64,000 nt of DNA from Streptomyces sp. NRRL F-2664 (lineage in GTDB: Bacteria > Actinomycetota > Actinomycetes > Streptomycetales > Streptomycetaceae), in contig NZ_JOFX01000020.1 in the NCBI RefSeq assembly GCF_000719345.1, positions 155,882-219,881 on the forward strand. The letters run 5' to 3'. Positions 1 to 7,897 of this stretch are shown piece after piece. The stretch's first letter is position 1. Each line of letters opens with the position of its first letter. The notes under the pieces are model-generated. The model ran no database searches. It worked only from the letters and a program-made list of their open reading frames with translations, and was not told where the DNA came from. Position numbers and translations under genes: made by a program.

Positions 1-26
1 CCTTGTTGCCCTCCGCATATGACAGG

Positions 27-63
27 ACGCCCCCTCGGACTGGTTGAATCCGGGGGGCGTTTT
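27..63 (+). terminator. Rho-independent-like terminator of an upstream gene
   Basis: An 8-bp GC-only stem (ACGCCCCC with GGGGGCGT) closes a loop of about 18 nt and is followed by TTT. It probably ends a plus-strand gene lying left of the window, because no gene inside the window ends here. Confidence 0.6.
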
Positions 64-110
64 CCCGGGGAACGCCTCGGGCGGGCAGGCCTGCCGTCCA
101 TGATGGGTGC

Positions 111-623
111 ATGGCGGGCCTGGAGGGTGTGGAACAGCCGCGGCAACGCGGCGGTGCTTCGGCGGTACGGCTCACTGCGGCCGTCGAGGAGGAACAGGGA
201 CTCCGGGCCCTGGAGTTGTACGGCAATCCCGCCGAGGCCGAAGTGACCCTGCCGTCCATGCCGGAGTCCGCCGGTACCGCGCGCCGGCTCACCCAGTGCG
301 TGGTGGTCCGCCTCTGGGGCCTCTCGCCGCAGATCTCCGAGCACGCCGTGCTGCTGGTCTCCGAGCTCGTCGGCAACGCGGTCCGCCACACCGGCGCCCG
401 CTCCTTCGGCCTGCGCATGCTGCGGCGGCGCGGCTGGATCCGGGTGGAGGTGCGCGACCCCTCGCGCGGACTGCCCTGCCTCATGCCGGTCCACGAGCTG
501 GACACCACCGGCCGCGGACTGTTCCTCGTGGACAAGCTCTCCGACCGCTGGGGCGCCGACCTGCTGCCCCGCGGGAAGATCACCTGGTTCGAGATGCGGG
601 TGGCGGACCGCCAGAACGCCTGA
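111..623 (+). CDS. ATP-binding protein, HATPase_c / RsbW-like anti-sigma kinase family
   Basis: A 170-residue protein with a single GHKL ATPase fold. The N box (SELVGNAVRHT, about residues 84-94), a G1-like DPSRG (116-120) and the G2 segment TTGRGL (132-137) are visible. There is no receptor, sensor or histidine-phosphorylation domain. Streptomyces carry dozens of such stand-alone RsbW-like proteins. Those studied act as anti-sigma factors or serine kinases of anti-sigma-antagonists, but no partner sigma or antagonist gene is adjacent, so the target is unknown. The first 40 residues are poorly conserved in character, so the start is uncertain. Two hairpins follow the stop codon. Confidence 0.85.
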   Translation: MAGLEGVEQPRQRGGASAVRLTAAVEEEQGLRALELYGNPAEAEVTLPSMPESAGTARRLTQCVVVRLWGLSPQISEHAVLLVSELVGNAVRHTGARSFGLRMLRRRGWIRVEVRDPSRGLPCLMPVHELDTTGRGLFLVDKLSDRWGADLLPRGKITWFEMRVADRQNA

Positions 624-661
624 AGCCCCCGGCTCGCCCGGTGGGGCGGTGTGGGGGCTTC
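622..661 (+). terminator. Terminator hairpin after the RsbW-like gene
   Basis: GAAGCCCCC pairs perfectly with GGGGGCTTC across a 22-nt GC-rich loop. The stem begins inside the stop codon of the RsbW-like gene. There is no T run, which is usual for Streptomyces terminators. Confidence 0.6.
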
Positions 662-668
662 ATGGGAG

Positions 669-701
669 CGCCGAGGATCGAAGGGGGTGTGATCCTCGGC
701 G
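669..701. terminator. Second hairpin downstream of the RsbW-like gene
   Basis: An 11-bp perfect stem (CGCCGAGGATC with GATCCTCGGCG) with an 11-nt loop lies 45 bp after the stop codon. It is either a back-up terminator or a bidirectional insulator. Confidence 0.5.
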
Positions 702-965
702 TGGCGACTTCGCTCGGGTCAATGGGCAAGTCGTGCCTCGACTATGACAGACGAGGGCTCGAACGCCAAAAGTCCCTACTTGGACATAAGTGGGCAAATC
801 ATAAGACTTTCTAGCTAAATCTTAGGTGAGGTGGGCCACCTACCTCGCAATCCATGAATAAGTATTGACTGCTCTGAGTAAATCGTTGATCACAAGGCGG
901 AGGGGCCCTCGCATCCGCCTCCTCGATGATCACCCCGAAATGGGTCAATCATTACCTTTCGGGTC
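702..965. promoter_or_regulatory. AT-rich intergenic region upstream of the lipoprotein pair
   Basis: This stretch is strikingly less GC-rich than its surroundings. It contains a 13-bp near-palindrome AGGTGGGCCACCT (829-841), a good -35-like TTGACT (865-870), and repeated copies of a short motif close to ATGGGCAAATCATAA (720-735, 789-804, 938-954). No coding sequence is convincing here. It probably carries the promoter and operators of the downstream deacetylase/propeller pair. Confidence 0.45.
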
Positions 966-1817
966 ATGCACCTCTTAAATGGGCAGGTGCTCTCCCCTCC
1001 AGGCCGCCGTGCGGCCCTGCGTGCGGCGCTGCGAACGGCCGGCCTCGGCCTGGCCGGCGCCGCGACGGCCGGCCTCGCCGCCGGCTGCGGCCCGGGGCGC
1101 CCTGCCGCCGGCACCGCCTCCGCGCCCGCCGGACCGTCTTCCCCGCCCCCCGGCCCCGACCGTCCGCCCCGGCCCGCCCAGGCGGCCCCCGCCGCCCCGC
1201 GCCGGTTCGCCGGGCAGCCCGTCGAGATCGGCCACGGTCCACGTGACCGCGACCGCGTCGCCCTCACCTTCCACGGCAACGGCGAGCCCGCCCTCGCGCG
1301 CGCGGCCCTGGCCGCGGCGGAGAAGGAGGGCGCGCGGGTCACCGTGCTGGCGATCGGCTCCTGGCTCGACGCCCACCCGGAGATGGCCCGCCGGATCCTC
1401 GACGGCGGCCACGAGCTCGGCAACCACACCCGGCGCCACCTCGCGATCAACGACCTGACCGAGGCGGAGGCGTACGCCGAGATCACCGGCTGCGCCGAGC
1501 GCCTGAAGCGGCTCACCGGTTCCATCGGCACGTGGTTCCGGCCGTCCCGGACGCAGTACGCGACCCCGCTCGTCCGGAAGCTGGCCCAGCGGGCCGGCTA
1601 CCCGCACGTCCTGTCGTACGACGTCGACTCCCTCGACTTCACCTCGCCCGGCGCCGCGGCCGTCGTCCGCAACGTCACCGGGACGATCCGCCCCGGATCC
1701 GTGGTGAGCCTGCACTTCGGCTACGCGGACACGGTGGACGCGATGCCCTCCCTCCTCCAAGAACTCGCGCGCCGCAAGCTGCGCGCGGTGACCACCACGG
1801 AGCTGCTGACCCCATGA
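966..1817 (+). CDS. Lipoprotein with NodB-type polysaccharide deacetylase fold
   Basis: A 283-residue predicted lipoprotein: arginine-rich start, hydrophobic segment, lipobox LAAGC (Cys41), then a Pro/Ala-rich linker to about residue 80. The NodB-like domain runs from about residue 95 to the end. Motif 2 is present as NHTRRH (His154, His158, the usual metal ligands) and a motif-3-like FRPSRT lies near residue 191. Motif 1, normally TFDDG with the catalytic base and a metal-binding Asp, reads TFHGNG, so both acidic residues are missing and activity is doubtful. The fourth codon is TTA if ATG 966 is used, whereas GTG 987 would avoid it. Neither start has a clear ribosome site. The stop overlaps the next gene by ATGA, so the two are translationally coupled. 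Confidence 0.8.
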   Translation: MHLLNGQVLSPPGRRAALRAALRTAGLGLAGAATAGLAAGCGPGRPAAGTASAPAGPSSPPPGPDRPPRPAQAAPAAPRRFAGQPVEIGHGPRDRDRVALTFHGNGEPALARAALAAAEKEGARVTVLAIGSWLDAHPEMARRILDGGHELGNHTRRHLAINDLTEAEAYAEITGCAERLKRLTGSIGTWFRPSRTQYATPLVRKLAQRAGYPHVLSYDVDSLDFTSPGAAAVVRNVTGTIRPGSVVSLHFGYADTVDAMPSLLQELARRKLRAVTTTELLTP

Positions 1818-3001
1818 AGACCACCCGCCTTCCCCGGAATGCCGGCGTCCTGCTGGCCGGTCTGGTCCTCGCCGCCCTGGCGGGCTGCGGATCGGCCGGC
1901 AAGGGACCCGCCGAGGCGCTCGGCACCAAGGGCCCCGCCAAGCCCGTCAAGGCCGTGCCGGCCGCACCTCCCGGGCTGCCCGGCATGCCGCCCCTGCTGG
2001 ACCCGAACGACGTCTACGCGGCGGACCGGCCGGGCAAGCTGTCCCCGGTGGTCAAGGACTTCCCGTCCCGCGTCTACGTGCCGAACACCAACTCCAACAC
2101 GGTGTCCGTCATCGACCCCGAGACCTACCAGGTCATCGACACCATCCCGGTCGGGATCCAGCCCCAGCACGTCGTGCCCTCCTGGGACCTGAAGACCCTG
2201 TGGGTGAACAACAACCGGGGCCACACGCTCACCCCGATCAACCCCGCCACCGGCGAGGCCGGCAAGCCCGTCGAGGTGCACGACCCGTACAACCTGTACT
2301 TCACGCCCAACGGGAAGTACGCGATCGTGATGGCCTCACTGGACAAGGAACTGGTCTTCCGCGACCCGCACACCATGGACCGCGTGAAGACCGTCCCGGT
2401 GACCTGCTTCGGCGTCAACCACGCCGACTTCTCCGCCGACGGCCGCTACTTCATCGTGAGCTGCGAGTTCTCCGGCGAACTGCTCAAGGTGGACACCGAG
2501 CGGATGGAGGTCGTCGGCCAGCAGAAGCTGCCGTTCGAGGGCGCCATGCCGCAGGACGTCAAGGTCTCCCCGGACGGGAAGACCTTCTACGTCGCGGACA
2601 TGATGGCGCACGGCATGTGGGTGCTCAGCGGGGACACCTTCGAGACCCCCAAGCTGCTGCCCACCGGGAAGGGCTGCCACGGCCTCTATGTGAGCCGCGA
2701 CTCCAAGGAGATGTACGTGTCCAACCGCGGCGAGGGCACCATCTCGGTCTACAACTTCCCGCAGAAGAAGCTCACCAAGAAGTGGACGCTGCCGGACGGC
2801 GGCAGCCCCGACATGGGCGGCGTCTCCGCCGACGGCAAGGTGCTGTGGCTCTCCGGCCGCTACAACTCCGAGGTGTACGCCGTCGACACCACGACGGGCA
2901 AGCAGCTCGCCCGGATCCCGGTGGGCGGCGGCCCCCACGGACTCGCCGTGTACCCGCAGCCCGGGCGCTACTCGCTCGGCCACACCGGGATCTTCCGCTA
3001 G
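1814..3001 (+). CDS. YncE-like beta-propeller lipoprotein
   Basis: A 395-residue predicted lipoprotein with lipobox LAGC (Cys25) and a short linker, then repeated blades such as VYVPNTNSNTVSVIDP, FYVADMMAHGMWVL and MYVSNRGEGTISVYNF. These are typical of the 40-residue YVTN/YncE propeller repeats (about seven blades). Such proteins are extracytoplasmic binding scaffolds and no catalytic site is evident. The ATG overlaps the stop of the deacetylase-fold gene (ATGA), so the two lipoproteins are very probably made together and act on the outer face of the membrane. The substrate is unknown. Confidence 0.85.
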   Translation: MKTTRLPRNAGVLLAGLVLAALAGCGSAGKGPAEALGTKGPAKPVKAVPAAPPGLPGMPPLLDPNDVYAADRPGKLSPVVKDFPSRVYVPNTNSNTVSVIDPETYQVIDTIPVGIQPQHVVPSWDLKTLWVNNNRGHTLTPINPATGEAGKPVEVHDPYNLYFTPNGKYAIVMASLDKELVFRDPHTMDRVKTVPVTCFGVNHADFSADGRYFIVSCEFSGELLKVDTERMEVVGQQKLPFEGAMPQDVKVSPDGKTFYVADMMAHGMWVLSGDTFETPKLLPTGKGCHGLYVSRDSKEMYVSNRGEGTISVYNFPQKKLTKKWTLPDGGSPDMGGVSADGKVLWLSGRYNSEVYAVDTTTGKQLARIPVGGGPHGLAVYPQPGRYSLGHTGIFR

Positions 3002-3121
3002 GCGCCCCGGCCCCGTGCCCGGCCCCCGGGCTCCGGCCCCGGGTCCGGCCCCGGGGGTCCGTCCGCCCCCGGCTGCCGCTACCCTGGGCCGGTCAACAAG
3101 CACCAAGAAGGGGTGGACCCA

Positions 3122-3334
3122 GTGGCGGACATCGAGAGCGCACGGGCTACGTTCGACCGGTTCGACGTGAACGGTGACGGCTTCATCACGGCCGACGAGT
3201 ACAGCGCCGCGATGCGCGCCATGGGCGACGCCCACGTGAGCCCGGCGGTCGCGGACTCCGTCGTCGCCTCCAAGGACGCCAACGGCGACAAGCTCCTCAG
3301 CTTCGACGAGTTCTGGGCCTCCCTGGACCAGTAG
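3122..3334 (+). CDS. Small EF-hand calcium-binding protein
   Basis: A 70-residue cytosolic protein consisting of two canonical EF hands. Loop 1 is DVNGDGFITADE (residues 15-26) and loop 2 is DANGDKLLSFDE (52-63). Both keep acidic or Asn residues at positions 1, 3 and 5 and Glu at position 12, so both should bind calcium. Loop 2 has Lys at position 6 instead of Gly. The family corresponds to the small calmodulin-like Cab proteins of Streptomyces, which are calcium buffers or sensors. GTG 3122 is preferred over GTG 3113 because the ribosome site AAGAAGGGG lies about 9 nt upstream of it. Confidence 0.88.
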   Translation: MADIESARATFDRFDVNGDGFITADEYSAAMRAMGDAHVSPAVADSVVASKDANGDKLLSFDEFWASLDQ

Positions 3335-3342
3335 TCTCCCGC

Positions 3343-3373
3343 TTCCCGCTCCGGCCCCGGGCCGGAGCGGGAA
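3343..3373. terminator. Bidirectional terminator between EF-hand and PadR genes
   Basis: A perfect 14-bp stem (TTCCCGCTCCGGCC and its complement) with a CCG loop lies between the stops of two convergent genes. Confidence 0.8.
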
Positions 3374-3379
3374 CGCGCG

Positions 3380-3937
3380 TCAGGCGGCCGGCCCCGACGG
3401 GTCCGCCACGTCCTCGACCTCGGCCAGCGCCTCCTCCAGCCAGGCCAGCCAGAAGGTCTCCAGGGCGATCCCGCCGTGCAGGACGAGCCGCCGCAGCCGG
3501 TCCTCCACCGCGTCGCGGCCCGGCGGGAAGTCCTTCTCCTCGATGGCCTCGTACTGCGCGAGCTGGCGACGGTGCAGGTCCAGATGGCGCCGCAGCTCGG
3601 GACCGAGTCCCTGCGGCCCCACCACGCCCGCCGCGCGGATCCGCAGCAGCAGCGGATCGCGCATCGGCTTCGGGTCCTGGCTCTCGCCGACCCACCGGGC
3701 CAGCTCGGTGCTCCCGGCGGGCAGCACCTCGTACTCCTTCTTCTGCCCGCGCACGGGCACCTCGCTGGGCAGCGCCCGGATCAGCCCCGCCTCCTCCAGC
3801 CGTCCGAGCTCGCGGTAGATCTGCTGGTGCGTCGCCGACCAGAAGTAGCCGATCGACTTGTCGAACCGCCGGGTCAGCTCCAGTCCGGACGAGGGCTTCT
3901 CGAGCAGGGCGGTGAGGATGGCGTGCGGCAGCGACAT
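3380..3937 (-). CDS. PadR family transcriptional regulator
   Basis: A 185-residue protein. The N-terminal winged helix-turn-helix (about residues 1-80) begins MSLPHAILTALLEKPSSGLEL and contains the recognition region YFWSATHQQIYRELGRLEE and the wing GQKKEYEVL. The C-terminal half is helical and matches the Vir_C dimerisation region of PadR subfamily proteins. PadR proteins are dimeric repressors of stress, efflux or phenolic-acid genes. The target cannot be read from the context, since the divergent neighbour is a reductase-like gene 211 bp away that could be regulated from the shared intergenic region. Confidence 0.88.
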   Translation of the reverse strand: MSLPHAILTALLEKPSSGLELTRRFDKSIGYFWSATHQQIYRELGRLEEAGLIRALPSEVPVRGQKKEYEVLPAGSTELARWVGESQDPKPMRDPLLLRIRAAGVVGPQGLGPELRRHLDLHRRQLAQYEAIEEKDFPPGRDAVEDRLRRLVLHGGIALETFWLAWLEEALAEVEDVADPSGPAA

Positions 3938-4148
3938 GCCGCCATCCTAGGTTTGCCGCGGCCCGGGTACGGCGTTCACCTCCGAGCAGCCGTCCCCGTA
4001 CGGGCCAGGCCCACTGGCGGCCGCCGCGCGGGGGTGCGCAGGCTGGGGTGCGCGACCGCCCCCGAGAAGCGGCCTTCCCGGTCCCGGACGCCGACGAGTT
4101 CTCCGCGCCCGGACGGTCTCAACGGGACGACACGACTGGAGGAAGCCC

Positions 4149-4796
4149 GTGGAGCAACTGCTCAGAGTCCAGAACTTCTGCGTCTCGCGCGACGGATTCG
4201 GTACCGGTGAGCACCAGAGCCTGGAACGGCCGTTCGGCCACGCCGACCCCGGGCCCCTGTTCGCGTGGGCCGGGGCCACCGCGAGCTGGCCGAACCGCAC
4301 CGACCCGGGCGGCAGCCGGGGCCTGGACGACTACTTCACCCGCGACTTCACGCACAACATCGGCGCCGAGATCATGGGCCGCAACAAGTTCGGGCCGCAG
4401 CGCGGGCCCTGGGCCGACCACGAGTGGCAGGGCTGGTGGGGCGACGAGCCCCCGTTCCACACCCCGGTCTTCGTCATGACCCACCACCCGCGTCCCTCGT
4501 TCACCCTGTCCGACACCACCTTCCACTTCGTCGACGACGACCCGGCAGCGGTCCTCGCGGCGGCCCGGGAGGCGGCCGGGGGCAAGGACGTGCGGCTGGG
4601 CGGCGGAGCGACCACGATCCGCGAGTTCCTCGACGCCGGCCTCGTCGACACCCTGCACGTGGCGGTCGCACCCCTGGACCTCGGTTCCGGGGTGCGGCTG
4701 TGGAGGGCGCCCGAGGAGCTGCTCGACCGATTCCACCTGGAGGTCGTGCCCAGCCCGAGCAGCGGCGTGACGCACCACCTGTTCTGGCGCAGGTGA
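4149..4796 (+). CDS. Dihydrofolate reductase / RibD C-terminal family protein
   Basis: A 215-residue protein of the RibD C-terminal superfamily. It shows the NADPH-binding core GGKDVRLGGGATTIREFLDAGLVD (glycine motif about residues 150-160) and the downstream segment TLHVAVAPLDLGSGVRLW typical of YwjB/YyaP-like proteins. These are probable NADPH-dependent reductases of unknown substrate rather than true DHFR. GTG 4149 is chosen because GGAGGAA lies 7 nt upstream. A strong hairpin follows. Confidence 0.82.
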   Translation: MEQLLRVQNFCVSRDGFGTGEHQSLERPFGHADPGPLFAWAGATASWPNRTDPGGSRGLDDYFTRDFTHNIGAEIMGRNKFGPQRGPWADHEWQGWWGDEPPFHTPVFVMTHHPRPSFTLSDTTFHFVDDDPAAVLAAAREAAGGKDVRLGGGATTIREFLDAGLVDTLHVAVAPLDLGSGVRLWRAPEELLDRFHLEVVPSPSSGVTHHLFWRR

Positions 4797-4802
4797 AGAA
4801 CA

Positions 4803-4837
4803 GGCCGGCCCGGGGCGGGCGACGCCCCGGGCCGGCC
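4803..4837. terminator. Bidirectional terminator
   Basis: A perfect 15-bp stem (GGCCGGCCCGGGGCG and its complement) with loop GGCGA lies between two convergent genes. Confidence 0.85.
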
Positions 4838-4852
4838 GTCCGAACCGCCGGT

Positions 4853-5350
4853 TCAGTGGGCGATGTCCACGACGAACCGCTCGGGCGAGTGGAGGCTGTA
4901 GGCCCGGTAGTAGGGGAGGGTGTCGAAGGCGGCGCCGAAGGTCACGTACCCCTCGTAGTCGCCGGTCAGGGCGATGCCCTTGAGCTTGCTCAGGTAGACC
5001 TTCTGGAGCTTGGGCCCCTGGTAGACGCTCTCGCCCGCGTCGTTGTGCGCGGCGGCGGGGTTGAGGCGGATTTCCAGGAAGTACTTCCCGGCCAGCGGCA
5101 CGGGTTTCCCGGACCCGTCGTAGATCAGCTGTGCGACGGGAGTGACGGTCGTCCCGGGGGGATACCCCTGCAGGTCGATGACGATCCGGTCGAACGTGGC
5201 GTGCCCGCCCCAGCGGGCATTGACGACGAGCGGGGTCTGGGTCTGGGTGGCGGTCGTTGAGGCCGAGGCAGGCGCGGCGAGGGAGAGGCAGGTGGCGAGC
5301 AGAACGCCGGTTGCCAGGGCCGCGAACTGCCGGAGACGCGGAGAGATCAT
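4853..5350 (-). CDS. Secreted AMIN-like domain protein
   Basis: A 165-residue protein with a clear Sec signal peptide (residues 1 to about 31, ending PASAS). The mature part, with motifs FDRIVIDLQG, YFLEIRLNPA and SPERFVVDIAH, resembles AMIN-like beta domains found in actinobacterial exported proteins. AMIN domains in other bacteria target proteins to the envelope by binding wall or periplasmic components. No catalytic residues are apparent. The gene stands alone, divergent from the next lipoprotein gene. Confidence 0.75.
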   Translation of the reverse strand: MISPRLRQFAALATGVLLATCLSLAAPASASTTATQTQTPLVVNARWGGHATFDRIVIDLQGYPPGTTVTPVAQLIYDGSGKPVPLAGKYFLEIRLNPAAAHNDAGESVYQGPKLQKVYLSKLKGIALTGDYEGYVTFGAAFDTLPYYRAYSLHSPERFVVDIAH

Positions 5351-5511
5351 GACGTCCCCTCGATTCTCGAGTGACGGGACTGCGACACCGCTGAGGACGC
5401 CGCCACGGAGCCGGTGGTTCCCGTTCTGGTTCTGCTTTTCGCCGATGCGCGACTGCCGTTGCTGGCAGGGTGGTTCAGTGGAACCGGCCCCGTTCGACAG
5501 GAGAGAACCGG

Positions 5512-6129
5512 ATGCGACGATCTCGTTTTCCCCGCCACGCGGCGGTCGCCGTGGCCCTGGTCCTGGCCACCACCGCCTGCGGCGGCGGCGCCGACCGTGA
5601 GGTCTCGCAGGAGGGCAAGGGCGGCTACCCGTGGAAGGCCACGGACGAGATCTGCAACGTGCTCCCGTACGGGGAGCTCGCCGATCCGCTGGGTGCGCGG
5701 GAGGAGGCCGCTGATCGGATCAAACGGTCCGGCGGGGGAGCTCCGGGCGTCCAGTGCGTCCAGCCGCTCGCCGAGTCCGGCCCGGCGAAGTACGGGAACG
5801 TCAAGGTCGAGCTGGACCTCGCCTACACCGAGAGCGTCGACTTCGCCCAGGACGTCTTCGCCAGGAACCGCGAGAACACGCGCACGACCTCGCCGGACAG
5901 CGTCCTCGTGGACGTCGAGGGCGTGGGCAGGGAGGCCTACCGGTTCGCCTTCAACAAGCCCGACGACCGGCGCCAGGTGCGCGAGCTGCGCCTGCGGGAC
6001 AGCAACCTGATGATCGACATCACCGTCACGGCCGAGGCGCGCTCGCTGCCCACCCCCGAGAGCCTCAAGGCGTTCGACGCGTCCGTGGAGGACTTCGCCA
6101 AGGGCTGCCTCGAAGCCCTGCGCGCATGA
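5512..6129 (+). CDS. Putative lipoprotein, DUF3558-like
   Basis: A 205-residue predicted lipoprotein. The signal region ends at Cys23 (ATTAC, a slightly off-consensus lipobox). The mature domain has two conserved-looking cysteines, one in ICNVLPYGEL and one in GVQCVQP, plus a third near the C-terminus in KGCLEAL. The early Cys in a 'C..L' context and the overall size fit DUF3558-type actinobacterial lipoproteins of unknown function. ATG 5512 has GGAGAGAA about 6 nt upstream. A hairpin follows. Confidence 0.7.
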   Translation: MRRSRFPRHAAVAVALVLATTACGGGADREVSQEGKGGYPWKATDEICNVLPYGELADPLGAREEAADRIKRSGGGAPGVQCVQPLAESGPAKYGNVKVELDLAYTESVDFAQDVFARNRENTRTTSPDSVLVDVEGVGREAYRFAFNKPDDRRQVRELRLRDSNLMIDITVTAEARSLPTPESLKAFDASVEDFAKGCLEALRA

Positions 6130-6133
6130 CGGC

Positions 6134-6167
6134 CGGGTCCCGGCACGCAGCCGCGCGCCGGGACCCG
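6134..6167. terminator. Terminator between the lipoprotein gene and sdaA
   Basis: CGGGTCCCGGC pairs with GCCGGGACCCG (11 bp) around a 12-nt loop. It lies between convergent genes and can serve both. Confidence 0.8.
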
Positions 6168-6225
6168 TGCGTCGCCCGTGCCCCGGCTGCCGCGGGTCCG
6201 GCCGGCCCACGTCAGCCGGCGGGGG

Positions 6226-7608
6226 TCAGCACTCGATGACGTTGACCGCGAGGCCGCCGCGGGCGGTCTCCTTGTACTTGATCTTCATGTCGGCGCCGGT
6301 CTCCTTCATGGTCTTGATGACCTTGTCGAGGGAGACCTTGTGGGAGCCGTCGCCGCGCATCGCCATCTTGGCGGCGGTGACGGCCTTGACCGCGGCCATG
6401 CCGTTGCGCTCGATGCAGGGGATCTGGACCAGGCCGCCGACCGGGTCGCAGGTCAGGCCCAGGTTGTGCTCCATGCCGATCTCGGCGGCGTTCTCGACCT
6501 GCTCCGGGGTGCCGCCGAGGACCTCGGCGAGGGCGCCCGCCGCCATCGAGCAGGCGGAGCCCACCTCGCCCTGGCAGCCGACCTCGGCGCCGGAGATCGA
6601 GGCGTTCTCCTTGAACAGCATGCCGATCGCGCCCGCCGCCAGCAGGAAGCGGACCACGCCGTCCTCGTCCGCGCCCGGGACGAAGTTCATGTAGTAGTGC
6701 AGGACGGCCGGGAGGACGCCCGCCGCGCCGTTGGTGGGCGCGGTGACGACGCGGCCGCCGGCCGCGTTCTCCTCGTTGACCGCCATCGCGTAGATCGTCG
6801 TCCACTCGCTGCGGTGCATCATCGGGTCGCCCTCGGTGCGCAGCTGGCGCGCCGTGGCGGCGGCGCGGCGCTTGACCCGCAGGCCGCCGGGGAGGATGCC
6901 CTCGCGGGACATGCCGCGGGAGACGCAGGACTGCATGACCCGCCAGATCTCCAGGAGGCCCTCGCGGATCTCCTCCTCCGTGCGCCAGGCCTTCTCGTTC
7001 TCCAGCATCAGCGAGGAGATCGACAGGCCGGTCTCGTTCGCCAGGCGCAGCATCTCGTCGCCGGAGCGGAAGGGATACCTCAGCACCGTGTCGTCGAGCT
7101 TGATCCGGTCCTCGCCGACCGCGTCCTCGTCCACGACGAAGCCGCCGCCGACCGAGTAGTAGGTCTTCTCCAGCAGCGGGGTGCCGGCCTCGTCGTACGC
7201 GAAGAGCGTCATGCCGTTCGCGTGGTACGGCAGGGAGCGCCGGCGGTGCAGGATCAGCTGGTTCGGCTCGTCGAAGGCGATCTCGTGGCCATCGCCTATC
7301 TCCGCGCCCAGCAGCCGCAGGCGGCCGCTCCTGCGGATGCGCTCCACCTCGTCGTCGGCCGTCTCCACGTCCACGGTGCGGGGGGAGTGGCCCTCCAGGC
7401 CCAGCAGCACCGCCTTGGGGGTGCCGTGGCCGTGGCCGGTCGCGCCGAGGGAGCCGAAGAGCTCGGCCCGCACGGAGGCCGTCTGGGCGAGCACGCCGTC
7501 CTTCTTCAGCCGCGTAGCGAACATGCGGGCGGCGCGCATCGGACCCACGGTGTGCGAGCTGGACGGACCGATGCCGATCGAGAAGAGATCGAAAACGGAA
7601 ATGGCCAC
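6226..7608 (-). CDS. sdaA: L-serine ammonia-lyase (L-serine dehydratase)
   Basis: A 460-residue single-chain iron-sulfur L-serine dehydratase that converts L-serine to pyruvate and ammonia. The N-terminal segment [20 protein letters not shown] is the family hallmark. Further on are [31 protein letters not shown] and the late NGMAAVKA, and the cysteines of these segments are the cluster ligands in the family. GTG 7608 is chosen over an upstream ATG (7629) because GGGAG lies 9 nt before it and the family normally begins near AISVFDL. It lies downstream of glyA on the same strand but after a terminator, so it likely has its own promoter. With gcvTH and glyA it completes a route between glycine, serine and pyruvate. 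Confidence 0.93.
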   Translation of the reverse strand: MAISVFDLFSIGIGPSSSHTVGPMRAARMFATRLKKDGVLAQTASVRAELFGSLGATGHGHGTPKAVLLGLEGHSPRTVDVETADDEVERIRRSGRLRLLGAEIGDGHEIAFDEPNQLILHRRRSLPYHANGMTLFAYDEAGTPLLEKTYYSVGGGFVVDEDAVGEDRIKLDDTVLRYPFRSGDEMLRLANETGLSISSLMLENEKAWRTEEEIREGLLEIWRVMQSCVSRGMSREGILPGGLRVKRRAAATARQLRTEGDPMMHRSEWTTIYAMAVNEENAAGGRVVTAPTNGAAGVLPAVLHYYMNFVPGADEDGVVRFLLAAGAIGMLFKENASISGAEVGCQGEVGSACSMAAGALAEVLGGTPEQVENAAEIGMEHNLGLTCDPVGGLVQIPCIERNGMAAVKAVTAAKMAMRGDGSHKVSLDKVIKTMKETGADMKIKYKETARGGLAVNVIEC

Positions 7609-7846
7609 GGTGGCGGACTCCCGGGTCATCCCCGCGGTGGCGGGGAACGGACCGTCCAGTCGCTCTCGCAGCGTAGCGAGGCGGCCGACGGAGGGTGCGG
7701 ACTGTGCAGGGATTGCGGGCAAAGACCACCTCGTGGGCGCCCTTGCCCGGTTCATCAGCGTACGTCAGTTCGTGAGGGGCTCGGTTACGCCGACCTGTAC
7801 GGCGACTTTCGCGGCCCCGACGTCGAGGCCCGCGCCCGGGCCACGG
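7609..7846 (-). promoter_or_regulatory. 5' region of sdaA with stable hairpin
   Basis: About 240 bp lie between the glyA terminator and sdaA. A perfect 7-bp hairpin (TCCCCGC with GCGGGGA, 7629-7646) sits just upstream of the sdaA ribosome site and a weaker one (CTCGC with GCGAG) lies near 7665-7681. The sequence does not match the glycine riboswitch consensus. No coding sequence is evident. Confidence 0.4.
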
Positions 7847-7881
7847 AAAAGGCCCGGCCCTGTGTGGAACAAGGCCGGGCC
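7847..7881 (-). terminator. Rho-independent terminator of the gcvT-gcvH-glyA unit
   Basis: On the minus strand a 9-bp stem GGCCCGGCC/GGCCGGGCC with a 13-nt loop is followed directly by TTTT, 17 bp after the glyA stop. Confidence 0.85.
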
Positions 7882-7897
7882 CGCCCGAGCCGGTGCC

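Noticed and set aside
1532..1813. Upstream extension of the beta-propeller gene
   Set aside because: The frame is open to 1532 but this part overlaps the deacetylase gene, has an Arg/Pro-rich shadow composition, and the lipoprotein signal begins at ATG 1814.
7609..7740. Second glycine riboswitch before sdaA
   Set aside because: A GCGAGAG string is present, but the CGCCGAAGG and CTCTCAGG core motifs of the aptamer are missing.
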